Assembly (NCBI GenBank): GCA_018697195.1
Contig: CM031858.1
Location: forward strand, 133,929,715-133,993,714
Direction of reading: 5' to 3'
Length of the DNA stretch: 64,000 nt
Origin: Certhia americana
Lineage: Eukaryota; Chordata; Aves; Passeriformes; Certhiidae
The position numbers and the translations under genes were made by a program. Under the pieces are notes generated by a model that was given only the letters and a program-made list of their open reading frames with translations, was not told the DNA's origin and searched no databases. Positions 36,510 through 49,200 of this stretch are shown here, piece after piece; the stretch's first letter is position 1; each line of letters starts with the position of its first letter.

Positions 36510-37163
36510 TGTTGTCATAGGCTAAAATACTTTATTTCAAATTTATTTTAAATTGGTAAGATTACAAGTGTTTTCCATATTTCATCATATTATTTTCCAT
36601 CACTAGCTATTTCTGTGACCAGAGAAGTGATAGCATCTGTGGACAATGTTTGTGAAGTACTGCTCACTTAACAGGATCAGCAAAATAAGCAGATTCTTAA
36701 CAGCCCAAAGTAAAAATGGAGCTTAAAGCATTGAATCTGTCCTGATAATTGGTGTAGATTTGGTTTTGCCATGAGATTCCAAAGGGTTTAAAACTGATAA
36801 TATTTATACTAACTACCCAGTTTGTCAGAAGATAGAGAATTAAAGTGTAGACAAAAATATTTGACAACCTCAAAAAGACTAACAACTCTCAAGGCTGGAG
36901 AATGCAGTTCTGTGAAGCAGTGTACATGCTTCTAGCTACAGCTCTTCTCCTGAGCAGTTACATCAGAAATGCCAATTTCAGATACAGGAATAATTGGCAC
37001 AAGAATTCTTACTGAGTAGTTTAATCTGCCCAGATTAAAATCTGAATTTAAATCAAGTTCCATATATTGAAAATAAATATGACTTAGTTTTGGTTTAAGA
37101 ATTAATTGTTAAAAATACTTTTTCCACTTAAATTAATCAATGTGTGGTTGCTCGTTCAGGTTA

Positions 37164-37197
37164 TTTGTTTGTTTGTTAATTTGTTTTGTTTGTTTGG
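37164..37197. repeat. (TTTG)n short repeat
   Basis: Imperfect TTTG/TTTGT units within the intron, 410 bases before the next exon. Confidence 0.75.
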
Positions 37198-37609
37198 TTA
37201 TTTTTGTTAATTATATCTTTGCGTAGACTTTTTTACCGAAATATTTCTAACTTCCTTTGCAACTTACAGAAATACAATGATAATGTAAGAAGAATTAGAA
37301 TGTAGAACACTAACTTTAAAAAATGGAGCAAATTATTGTGTAAACACTCCCCTGTTTTTAATACCAATTGTTAAATATTAAAGACAGCAGAATATTTGAC
37401 CATTTACATTGATACTAACTTTCAGATAAGATGTTCTGTTCCAGAATGTTTAAGATGTAACTCTCTTCACCCCAGGCTTCTAAGAACTAATCTAAATTTT
37501 AACGTTAATGATAATACATTTGTTTAGATCAAGTTGTCCCAAATTATATTAGGTGTCTTATAATGTAAGTTACATAATATTTCTGATTTTTTTTTTTTAT
37601 TTATGCTAG

Positions 37610-37699
37610 AAGTTACATGGGAGGACCAGCAGAAAAAGGTGAATGGTACAATAACTGATGACAAACCATTGCCGAAAAAGAAACACCATTCTGAGACAG
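37610..37699 (+). CDS. RIMS1: RIM cassette exon, 90 nt, phase 1-1
   Basis: Well-formed exon with an unbroken T-run and TATGCTAG acceptor, and donor GACAG|GTTTGT. In phase 1 it reads x-AA then VTWEDQQKKVNGTITDD and KPLPKKKHHSET, leaving G: 30 codons, the largest of the phase 1 cassettes. The second half is strongly basic (KKKHH) with a PLPK patch; the first half carries a single Trp. The acceptor is TAGAAG, a potential NAGNAG whose second AG would drop one codon in frame. Both plus-strand alternatives are less plausible. Skipping keeps the frame. It would add a charged segment between the RIM-BP motif and the next core exon. Confidence 0.85.
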
Positions 37700-38353
37700 G
37701 TTTGTCAGGGTTTGGAAAACCACATGAAAGCATGAGACTATAAAACCACATTTCATGCTTTTGTAATGCGTGTGTGCTTTATGTACCTTATTTTTTCACT
37801 TTGGTGTGAAATTTTTAGCATGTAGAAATTTTTAGCATTTATATTACATAGTTCTGTTTTAGAATAGCCAAAATAGATCTGCTTTTGTAAGCAATTGTGT
37901 TAGAATGCACATGCATTAGAAAAGAAGTTTTCTGGCACGATGTTAGACATAGTTTGCTTTTTAGTTTTGAATTTTGTTATGACTTAATATATTTGTGCAA
38001 GCCTCAGGAACCCTAGTATAATCTATGCCGATTCTTATTTAGTTGACCAAACCAAGGTGTCTACTGCATGTATGGTGGGAAACTCTTCTAGACTTGAATC
38101 TGAAACCTTCTTTCACCATCACACATGGCAGAAATAATGCTCCAGTGTAATTTTTTTATACAAGCTGCAGTTTATATCTTCATATATCTGAAGTTCTCAA
38201 ACCTAAAAAACCTCTTCCTTCCTCCATTCTGTACAGGAATGGATTTCTTCTGAAACTAAAAACTATCATAAACTTTCTTTCACCCCAAATGTCAAGTTCA
38301 ATTATTCAGCCATCTTTGTTCCTACAAATGCATAGCAATAAAGAGTAAACCTA

Positions 38354-38398
38354 GTAATAATAATGATGATAATAATAATAATAATAATAATAATAATA
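38354..38398. repeat. (AAT)n microsatellite
   Basis: About 15 AAT units with GAT interruptions near the start. This is the second AAT repeat of the gene, 1.9 kb from the first. Confidence 0.92.
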
Positions 38399-41300
38399 TT
38401 GTTCTGTCTTCATAATCAGAGAGTAAAAGATCCTAATCACATTAATTTATACACTTGCAAGGGCAAGCACACCTTAAGAAGGAGAGAAGGTAAGGAGGAC
38501 ATAAAAGGAAAGGAAAAGGAAAAGCAAGGGAAAAGGGATCTTTATATTGCAGGTTTCATCCTGTATTTAAAGGTTAATTCATATCTACTCAAGTGAATGG
38601 GGATTTTTCAGTTGCAAGAATACCTAGGTTCAGTTTTGTTTTACAAATAACTCTGCTAGGATATTAGTTGTGTCACTATAATAACAACCTTTCTCTCTTT
38701 CACACAAATTAAAGTTTACAAGATTGACCAGCTCAGTGACCTCCTCAATTAATACTGTAATCTCACCTGCATAATAATGTAATACTGATAATATCCAAGT
38801 ATTTTACTGAAATTCAACTATTGTACAGTTGAAAGTGCAAGACTCAGTGCAGAGTCTTGAGTGTGCAGAACTGAATAAAACCAGCAAAATCTGGTTTGAC
38901 TCTAACCTAGGAATTACATAAGTAAAACTCCAGATGTGTCCTTGCATTTCCTGTTCCCCAACTTTTTGACATATCAGAAGAAATTACTGGATAAAATAAA
39001 TGCTCATAAGAGTCAAGATCAGAATGTGATATATGTTCTTTTCTAGCTGTTTTAACTATTGCATGATTCAAAATACGATGTCTACACATCTGCACTGTCG
39101 TCTTTCCAGGGAGAGTTGAGCAGAATAGTGCCTCTGCCCTGACTTTTCCCTTATGTAGTAGCCAGGTAGGAACATTAACTCCATCTCCCAGCTGAGGTGG
39201 GATTAGGACTGTGTTCTAGACTGATAATTTATTTATAGTTATTGGCAGTACTTTTAGGATCACCTTCTCCATATTTTAGAAAGAGGAGACATATTTTTTA
39301 GATGGCTGCTCTTGGGACATTCACATTTTGGAACATGAGTAAAATCTTACAATTGAAAGACAAAAACAGGCAGAAGAATAGAAATCCGAATCAAATATGA
39401 ATAACAAAAAGTTCTCGCTTTACAGGTGTTCTGTATATTAAAATTGTAGTTATCTGATTTCTATTTTTCTGTCTGGAACAGAACCACTGATCTCCAGTGA
39501 CTGCACAGAGTTGGTTTGAAAAGCCAATTGTGAAAGTCTAGAATAGATACAAAGTCTAGTAAAAGTTGTGGTCTTTGCTTCACAGACCTAAGTCTTTCTG
39601 TGAGGGCTGATGCCTGATAAGAGCATAACTTCTATTTTAATTTACATTATCAGTAATGTATTCTGCATGGGATGATAATACATGAGGCAGAAACATCTGA
39701 TGTGGTTCTGAAAACTCTACAATGGGCACCAAATGGCACATCCCCATATTCCCCAGAGGCTTTTCCAAAGTGAATCTGTCAAAAAGCCTGATGTACTTCA
39801 GTGGTAGGATTGGAGTAATGCAGCTTCCAGGACTGACATAATCTGCTGTGTATGCACACTACTTTTCCCTATAGACATCCCTCTTTCATTTCAAACAGTT
39901 ACTTTTCAAGACATAGTAGTCAGGAGATCTAGAAGATGGTGCCATAACACTATACTCACATCTGGGTGTTGAGCTGTATTATATCTATGATCATGATCTA
40001 ACAGTGATGCAGTCTGACAGACCTAACCTACCTAAGGAAGCTTCAAATTCCTTGAACTCTTACAATATGGGATTTACCCTCTGCACAGGACTGCATTTTC
40101 ATCTGAGAATGCTTTAAATGTTCTGTCTGCACAGAAAACAGTGAAGCCAGGCTAACAAAACTTAGTCCCTGAATGCAGAGGGTGCAATGGAGGCAAGGAG
40201 GGACACCTCATATTGTTCCCCTGTTTTGATTGCCTTTTCATCTGTTGATGATATGACCTGTTATGAACTACTGTCTTTAAGTGCAGTTTTTCTGTTAAGA
40301 GTTTAACCTAACCAGTGACATGGAAATAGCCATGGCAGTATTATAGCTAAGAAAACCTGAAAGAACAAATAGGCATTGATTATGAGTACCGTGAGTGAAG
40401 AACTGAGATCTGTGAGTGACTTGTAGAGAAAAGCATAAATAGATAATAGAAATGATTTCAAACCCCAGAAAGAATAATAGTAATACTGTACCCTGTAAAG
40501 CATTAATATACAAGAAATATGCATGACTAGAAATGGCATTAGCAAATTTGTTGGAGAACAATTGAAGGTCATTAAATAACATAGCAAAATGTTGCTTATG
40601 TTATAGACTTTTCAGTAGAAGATGATAAGATTTCTCTTCTTGAATATCAGAAATCAACCATTTTTTATTTTTAATTTTTTTTAACAGTGTCTTTAAGCTC
40701 TAATTTCTGATACAATTTGCAGAATTAGTGTTAGGCATATTTCAAGGACTCAATTGTATTTATGCAAAGATTTTGAAGGCTTGGAAGGGTAAAACTGCAG
40801 AATTATGGGTAAACATAGCATAAAAATTCAAGCCATATTTTGAATCTGTGCCCTTCCTTTAGCTGGAGTCAGCTCTCTGTCAGAGAATACTGCATTCTAG
40901 GACACCACTAAATCAAAAAGCATGAAAAACAGTTACTTGCTCATACCTGAGATTATTAAGTACCTTCAGCACTCACCACTGTGTCTGAGCTGTAATAGAC
41001 AGTATTTGAAAGATAGTTAATTAAACTCTGGTCCTCTAATCACATTTCATTTGTCAGTGGAAAGAAAAGAAAAAAAAAAAGTTCATCAGGCAAACATTTT
41101 CACACAGATTTGCATTCTTATGTGTGAGGCCTTAAGAGAAGTTGGAAGAGAAGGTTGCGTGTGGAGAATGTGTCCTGCATTGATCCAGATAAGCTATGCA
41201 GGATACTGATTTTCTTAAAAAACAATTATTTTCATCAATATCATCACTTGTGTCTTTTGAACCCATGAAGGTAATTAAAATGAAGAAAGCACATAGGTTA

Positions 41301-41553
41301 GGGTACCATGGCAGAGATACTCATTTTTGTTCACCGTCTCATGATCCACAATATTGGAAGCTGAGTACAGTCTGGCAACCTGTGTCTCCATCCAGAGATG
41401 ATGATGCAGAAGCTGCCTTTGTAAGACAGCAAAGAAAACAGTATTGCCTTTCCACTGTTTTTCCTACAGAGAGGCAGTAGATTTGATGGCTATTACCTGA
41501 AACCATCCTATAGTGGTTTCATTATCACTGGCTTTTGAGAACCCTGCAGTGTC

Positions 41554-41598
41554 ATCAAATATCCAACCTTTGCCACAGGAAAGGTTGGATATTTTGAT
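41554..41598. repeat. Inverted repeat / hairpin, 15-bp perfect stem
   Basis: AAATATCCAACCTTT at 41557-41571 is exactly complementary to AAAGGTTGGATATTT at 41580-41594, with an 8-base loop. Three further pairs form if one T (41595) is bulged. It lies deep in an intron, with no transposon ends or target duplication that I can see. Confidence 0.85.
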
Positions 41599-44523
41599 TT
41601 CCAAGGAGCAGTTGAAGAATGGAACTGTGAGAAAGTGGTGATGTATATTAATATTATTGAACAAAAGGACATGGGATAGCTAAAATAGATTTATAAATTT
41701 TGGACTGGAATTAAGTAAAAATTGAGTGTCCTTGTAATTATTTTGGGGAAAGATATATTTCTGTAGTATGGAAGTAAAACAAAGTTTTAGAGAAATCATA
41801 GGAATGGTAGGTTAAACACATCACAAAATATAAAGGTAATGTGTGCTTAGATGAGTAGATTTGCTTTCAATTTAAAGGAAATCCTGCTTATTTTTATCTG
41901 TGGAACATTTAAGTCTCTCTCCTGGGTAAGGCTATGCCTACTTAGACACCTACATAGACAAAGACTTTCAGAAATCTAATGTTATGTAATGACAACTGAT
42001 TGTAGCTTATCTATTATCATGAATTCAGTTGTAGTGTGAAAACAATAGTCAAAAATAATTCAAAATTGTGTTTAATTTAATAGAAGTTTGTAGTCAGAAT
42101 TGACAGTCTGAGGGATTGAAAATTATGAAAATGGTTAGAAATGGGTTGGAAAAGGCAAAGTAATGATAGGACAAAGAGAGAGAGAGGTAATAGTCTTCTC
42201 AGGATTCATAATATTTCTAATCCAATGTGTAACTATAGTGCATTAATATTTTGAAGTGTTGCTATTTTGTCTTTTTCCCTTTATAAAATTACCATGTGAA
42301 CTTTATTCAGAGAAGCAAAACAATAAAATCTTTCTGTATTCTTCATTTAGTTTATCTCTTCAGATTTATGAAAAAGTTATGCAATCTACATGGTTCAATT
42401 TGAAGTAGAGAGTTTATGATACTGAGAATATTTATAGTTTCTTCTGTTATTTTCTACCGTTGTCTCTACTATTCTTGTTAAGATTTTTTTTTACTTACTG
42501 TCTTTAACTATTATGTATTTTACATAGCATATATTGCATATAGTCTATATGATGTAATTGCAGAATTAAATGTATTGCTTTACTCTTTCCTGCATTTTCT
42601 TGCTGTTATATTGAGTAAAAATGTCAATATACATCCAGTATACAGATGATATTTGTGTGTATAGGTTTATGATTTAAGATAAAGATCTATAACTAAAAGG
42701 GAGCTACCTCATTAAAAAAGTTCAAAAGTATGGAGAAGGTTCTATATCTAGTTGTGGCTTAATGCTTTTAAAGAGTATTAAGTAATACCGATTCTATTCA
42801 CATCTTAATGTAGTAGAATAGCCTTTTCATATAAATCTTCTGCTAACAAATATTTGTACTCTTAGCTTTTCTATCTACTCTTGTCTATATGTCTCCTTAG
42901 CATTGCAGAGTTTGAATGGTGTCAGGGGATATCTTTCCTGAGAGCTAAATGTATTATATCAGTCTTCAGGTCTAATCACATCCAGATTAATGACATTTAA
43001 CTATGGAACAGACTCTATGGAGCATTTCTGTCTTAGACTCTCTTCTGTGTTTTAAGATGAAGTTTATTTGATTGTGTTATTGCATTTTGTATTTTGTGAA
43101 GAGTGTCCAGAAACGAGACTTTTCAATTCTGAGCTTCTATTTGCAGTGAAAGATCTTTGGTTCTTAGGAAAGGATAAAACTGAAATTCAGACAACTCTTG
43201 AGTGAAAAAAAACCCAAGAGTAATTAACTTTCATCTCTCTATCCTCTGCTGCTTTAAGAATTTTAGTTGGGTGTGTTTGCCATGTAAAGTTTTTTTGAAC
43301 ACTGATTTCCTAAATACTTCTCTTCAATGGGTGACATTACTTACAATGAACAGTTCTGTGTTAAAGCATGATAAAAGAGATGGTTCTTATTTTGGGCAGG
43401 TTTCAGACTTAAAGTTTTTGTTAATTTTTTATGTTTATTTATTGAGATTTTAATTTGTTTTTAAATCTGTATATAATAGCCTTATACCTTCTACTCTCAT
43501 ACATCGAGATGAACAATTGATGCAAATACTAGTTCCACAAAAAAGCAATAACTGCAAATGGAGACTGCCTGTTGACATGATGTAAATTTAATAGAACTGG
43601 TGACTGTTTTCTTCTTGCATTTAAATGTATTTCTGTAAAAAAGATGATTTTGTAAATTAAAAGCTACAGAAACAGAGAATTTTCAAACTATTGTTTGAGA
43701 TTTATGGCATGGTGTTGTTCTCAGGAGAAAATTAATTCACACAAGTCATATTGTTTTTAAATTAATCCATCTATTAGTACTGCCTTCACATAATTATTTG
43801 AGAAAAATTGATGTATTACCATGCTACAACTTTTACTCATTCTTTACTATTTCCAATAATAAACAGAAAAATATTATAATCTATTTATTTCAACAGATGA
43901 GGTATCAGTTGATTAGGTATCCACAGTGAGATGGAAACTATTATCTTTTTTTCCCCTCTGGCTTCTATTAGAATGATTCTTCTAATATGTTTGATTAGTA
44001 AAAACCTAAAACTGAAAAATATTTGTAATTAAGAATGATTTTTGATTGCCACTTTGATATGTAAAGATTTTTTTTTTTTTTTCATAACAAATACTTTGCA
44101 TGAGGACTTTTAAAAATGTTATTTTTTAAAAGTATTGGTATGTGTGACTGATATGCATGCAAATAGTGGTCATTTGATTCTAAAATATTCAAAGAGAGCT
44201 TCCTTGCTATTGAGTTGTGTCTGTCTGGCATTATTAGAATACTTTGCATTATCATACCAGACATATTCAACATTTGGAAATAATGTGATTCAATACTTTG
44301 AAAATATATAGAGAGAATTTCTCTTGCTGCAGTATGTGTCTCAAAGCTGCTTGTTCTTATGGATATTAAAAATAATAAACCAAGGATAGTGGGGTCTTGG
44401 TAGAAACTTTCTAATAAGTGGTTTTGCTATAGTAAGAGTGCTCACTTCAGGGCTATACATATGTAATATAAAAGATTTTCAGAACCTTTTGAATACTTCT
44501 AGCTGTGTTTTGGTGGTGCTAAT

Positions 44524-44552
44524 ATTTATTTATTTATTTACTTATTTATTTA
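44524..44552. repeat. (TTTA)n short repeat
   Basis: Seven near-perfect TTTA units with one C substitution. Intronic. Confidence 0.8.
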
Positions 44553-46196
44553 GCACTTACAGCATTTATAGCTACATTATATTAGTATGAGTGTAACATG
44601 ACATGGAGAAGTAGATCTTTCTATTTGCTTATTTGTATTTCCAATGGATTCTTTTTACTTGCACAGATAAAAAAATATTTATACTCTATTATTTATTTTT
44701 AACATGCAAAGACATGACAACGTTTGTCAAAACTGACAGCTGCTATGTTTTCACGCTACATATCTCATATATAGCACTAATTTGTGTTCATTCTACAAGC
44801 AAATTTAATTACCTAAAAATGCATTCTAACTACGTATGTTTCAAGCTGCTTGATTTTGCAACAATTTTGGTTGTTGCAGTCTTGGCATTTGATAGTCGAT
44901 TAAAATATAATCTAACACTATAATATAAAATTGCTAAATATAGAAGACAGTGGTTATCAGATAAAATTTAGTGTTGTCTTTAATTTTGTTTTATTGATTT
45001 ATATTGCTTATTCTAATTTTGCGTTTTTCCATGGTATGTTGATATGGACTGTAAAATACCAATAAAATTACAGATATTTTTGTGGTGTGTAAAGATACTT
45101 TATCTAGTAATTTTAGCGTAATAATTTATGAGCAGTGTTTTGTGACTCATTAGCAAACTCCATGTTGAAATTAGACCAAGTTTATAGATTTTTTTTTTTT
45201 CTATTTCTGATGGTTTTTGGGAGAAAGCACTTGTTCTGCTAGCAACAGTGGCCTTACAGTTCTTTGTAATTATTATTACTTTTCAAGATGAATTCCTCCC
45301 ATTCTTTTGCTACAAATAGATTTTCAGTACATAACATGGCACTGTCCTTCAGATGTTTTCCATGTCTAAAATGGCAGTGTGCTTCTGAATGTGAAGTAAT
45401 AAAGCAAGTAATGGGATAGTTGCTTTGGCATTTAACTTGCATGCATTTGTAGTAACTTAGACTTCTGTGAGATGAGACAAACATCGGTTCTGAGAAAATA
45501 TCCTGAATTGACCATGAGAGTTAATAGCTATACATTCTCTTTTCTCACGTTCTCTGTTTTGGTCTTGATAACTTTCCCTTTGGCAGAGTGTTGCAATAAT
45601 ACAGTCCTTTCCAGAGTGTGTTATGTGGATTCTGAAATGTCTGAGTTTGTACATACATTTGCAAAAAAAATTATTTGGGTATCTGAAGTTTGGTTCAGCA
45701 TAAATAACAATAAATTAATAATTGAAAAATCTAATAACAGAAATCCCATGGACATTAAACTGAGTGTTCAATACTTGAAAGAGAAAAATATTTGCATTCA
45801 CGTAGGTAACGTTCAAAAAATTGAACAGTTATGAACAAACGTATTTATGCTAGTTAACATACCTTTTACTATCCAGCTTTTTCTTCAGCATCATTGCAAG
45901 GATTGACTTTGCTGTCAGTTATAACTTTTATTATTTCCTCAGCTCCTATACTAACTCTGTCTTTACTATTCTTTTCCAACAACAGTAGTTTAACCACTTC
46001 TTTCTCAGCTTTCTTTTTTCTTCTAGTGTCCTTTATTTATTTATTTTTTTTTTCTCCACTTACTAACTCTGCTCTGCAGATTCTCTCTAAAACAATTTTT
46101 GGCCCTTTCCCTCAGTGTCAGTTTTAACCTTCTGACTACATCCTCTCACGCCCATCTCCTTTGTCTATGTCTGTACATTACACGATGTGATCACAG

Positions 46197-46229
46197 AAGA
46201 AGCGGAATCAACAAGGAGAACAAACTCAG
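46197..46229 (+). CDS. RIMS1: Candidate RIM microexon, 33 nt, phase 1-1
   Basis: This microexon is preceded by a C/T-rich region (CATCCTCTCACGCCCATCTCCTTTGTC) with GATCACAG and followed by CTCAG|GTCTGT. In phase 1 it reads x-AA then E plus EAESTRRTNS-type sequence (Glu-Ala-Glu-Ser-Thr-Arg-Arg-Thr-Asn-Ser) and leaves G: 11 codons, symmetric, open. STRRTNS contains basic-directed phosphorylation-like sites. The acceptor CAGAAG could drop one Glu/Lys codon. A CpG sits inside. The donor hexamer is the same GTCTGT as at 21300 and 27440. The pyrimidine tract is interrupted close to the acceptor, which is normal for regulated microexons but lowers certainty. Confidence 0.63.
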
Positions 46230-49200
46230 GTCTGTCTCTTCTACTGCTTTTCTCTGTGTTATTTTTTTCATTTTACCTTTTCTGTAGATTTTATCACAGC
46301 TCACCTCACATACTTTTCCCTCTTTTCCCCCTCAATATACTGGCAAAATATAGTCAAGGTGTAAGAATTTTCATTTAAGTTGCTTTTGTAATTTCTATTA
46401 CCGATAAACTATGTATTCTACAAAAAGAAATGAAAGGTAACTGATGACAAGTAGGCTATACCTTAAGACTTTAAACTGATTTGATTTCTGTCATATCAGT
46501 TCTTATTTCCCATCTCAAATAATCTGAAAATTAGCCTTTAAATTTTCAGCTAACACATGAAAACAATCTATAATTTGTTTTACCTATGCATTTGAAAACT
46601 GCTACAAAAACAGTGGAAACTCTTATATAACTAGTTCTTTTTGACTCTGGGAGGATATAATTTCAAAGCTGAATAATTTCAGTAAGTCAAATTTCATGCA
46701 CTAGAATTTCAAACTTAGTTTTTTGAATAAAACCTGTTTCAATTGGAAGCAGAGTTTTTAGTGAACAAAAGCTCTTTCCTCATGCCCATAAGTGTAAATC
46801 AGCAAGTTATTATGGTAGGAGAGCAAGAAGTCAGAGCATTGAAGGAGTTCTCACTTAGCTGTATTGTTTATGAGGCCTTTATTTCATACTGTACATTACT
46901 TACAGTTTCTTTCATAAGAAATTTTAATCTGCCATTTTATTGAGTTTTCCATGTACTTTATATTACTGGCAGAGAGCTAACATCGATCAAGGCATCCTGA
47001 AAATGTAGTATTTGTTCACCCTTCCCTGCTTGTTCAATTGTGGTATGTAGAACAACAGCGAAATTCCTCATATTTAAGTTAATTATATTCAGCTATAAAA
47101 TTTAAATTTTTCAATGACTATGTAAAATCTTTAATTAATTTCCTATGTCTCTGCTATTATACCAAAAAATTAGAGAAGCCACATGGATGCCATTTAGGTT
47201 AGCAAATCTGGAGAAGTTTTGGTCTACATTGACTGGTCCGTTAATCTTAGGTGATATTTAGTGAAACTTTTTTTTCTTTTCTCTACTATGACTGGCTCCT
47301 TCAGAGCTCAGTTTTACTTTTTGCACTGGTCTTGTCCTAATTAGAGTCACAGATTATTTTTACAGAATCTTGCAGATGTTTTTTGCTGTGGTTTTCACAT
47401 TAAACAAATTTCAAGATAGAAAATTGTTAAAATTACAGGATACAAAAGTTGAGTATGGATAGGGAAGACAGCTGGCAGGGTTTTCTGAAATCCCTCTTTT
47501 GTAAATCACTGCTAATAGGAACTAATAAATTATGCTGTAGAAAGACTGAGTTTACTTATCTTGTGCTTATGATTCATTGCCAGTTCCTGTACAGTGATTC
47601 TGAATCTCTTTTATAACAAAAATGAAGTTAAAAGATTGTATGATCCATTTCCTACCTGTTCATAATAAAAGCTGTGGGCCTTTTTATTCAAAAAACTTTC
47701 TCTTAGTAAGTGATTTGATCAATATAGTAAATAAAAATATGGAATCAGTCCTTATCTTTCTTGGTGCTGGAAGAAATCAGACCTTAAAATGTTCAGAAAA
47801 AAACATGTATTTTCATCACCTGTGTTTCTTGAACATATAGGTAATATGATGTATTATTGCATTTTTTTGACATTGCAATTCTGCAAAACACTACTTATCT
47901 CACAGTTCAATAAATATATTAGGCACTGACGACTTTAATTGTCTAGCACACAAATGCAAAAGCATGATCAGTGCAGAAGTAGAGCTGAGTAATTAATTCT
48001 AGGTTGATTCCAGGGATGGCATAGTGATGCCCAGGCATTCTAAACTTTCTAAGGTGGACATAAGTTAGAACACAGTAGGGACTGCTGCATTTCTAAAGGG
48101 CCATGGACGGCAGGGAAATAGGTATTGAAGTGCTTTTTGCACCCTCTGCTGTAAAACTTTCATTTTAAGAGCATTCTGCACAAAGGCTTGATTAGAGTTT
48201 TTGTTAACGTTCAGAGTGAAATTCAAATGGACAAGGGCTTTGAAATGTCATTTTTTCTGTGCTTTATTATGAAGTTTCTTTGTAATAACATGATTGATGG
48301 AAATGAAGCCTACAAAAACTAACAAACCCTACTGAAGATGAGTAACCAAATTGGAAGAGCTCATAGACCTGGACAGTGCAGGGCCAAGCAGGGAAATGGT
48401 GTGACAAATGTACTGTAGGAGAAAACAAGGACAAAAAATGGTACAGTTCAGAGTGTTTAAGAAATTGACTGCAGTAGAAGACAAGGAAGACAGGTTTTTT
48501 TAGTTCATTCTTGTCTTACAAAACCATGAGAGGTTTTTCAAGTCTTCCAAGAGTGAATCTACTGTGATGTACTTACCCTTTATAAACAGAACATGACACC
48601 CCTCTCTCTGCTTTTGAGTTACTATTATAGTCAGTATTTTGTGACACACTTTCCTTTCAAGAGCAGAATGATGCCTTGTTCTGTTTCCATTTTCCTTATG
48701 TTGAAAAAACATTGCTGGGTAGAATTTGTAACATTTTAGCACAAATATTATTAAATTACTTGTGCATCTCTGAACACTTCTGTGATATTTAGTTTGAAAG
48801 GCTTATTTAAAATCTGATGCCTTAAAGTGTGAAAGAGACATTTAAAACATCAAAAGCTGTATTTGGTCAACAAAACCCACTCTGAATTCAGTCTATAGGT
48901 ACTTAGCATAGTAAGAGGTGTATCATACAGGATGGCTGGGAGGCTCTTTGTCCTTATTTTTAATTTTATTTGGAATTAAATCCAGAAACCAGAAATCTGA
49001 AGTAGTCATCATAAAACCATAAAAAAAAAGGCTGATGATCAGTCTACTGAAGCTAAAATAGTAAAAACATCAGATTATGTAATTTAAAATGACAGCATAA
49101 TTTTGCAAAAATGTTTGGTAGTTTAATTTGTAACTATTCTGAGTTGTAAGTGCAGGTGATGATTCTGTGTTCTTTGGTTAAATCTTTGACCATCTTTCTA

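Larger units (their letters stand above)
32924..37609 (+). other. Intron, 4.7 kb, with several simple repeats
   Basis: AT-rich intron containing an A-run (33943-33960), a TA and ATAGA repeat (34206-34301), an AAT repeat (36448-36509) and a TTTG repeat (37164-37197). A strong donor at 34436 (ACAG|GTGAGT) has no convincing acceptor in front of it. No transposon is recognised. Confidence 0.65.
37700..46196 (+). other. Intron, 8.5 kb
   Basis: Large AT-rich intron. It contains a TGCATG at 38065-38070, an AAT repeat (38354-38398), a stable inverted repeat (41554-41598), a T-run near 44068-44082 and a TTTA repeat (44524-44552). A splice-flanked 56-nt segment at 39110-39165 is open in phase 1 but would shift the frame. 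A 120-codon open frame at 45472-45834 has a hydrophobic stretch but no other support and is treated as chance. Confidence 0.65.

Noticed and set aside
45472..45834. 120-codon open frame on the plus strand with a hydrophobic N-terminal stretch
   Set aside because: Single chance-length frame inside an AT-rich intron with no family resemblance, no promoter and no splice sites in the RIM phase.
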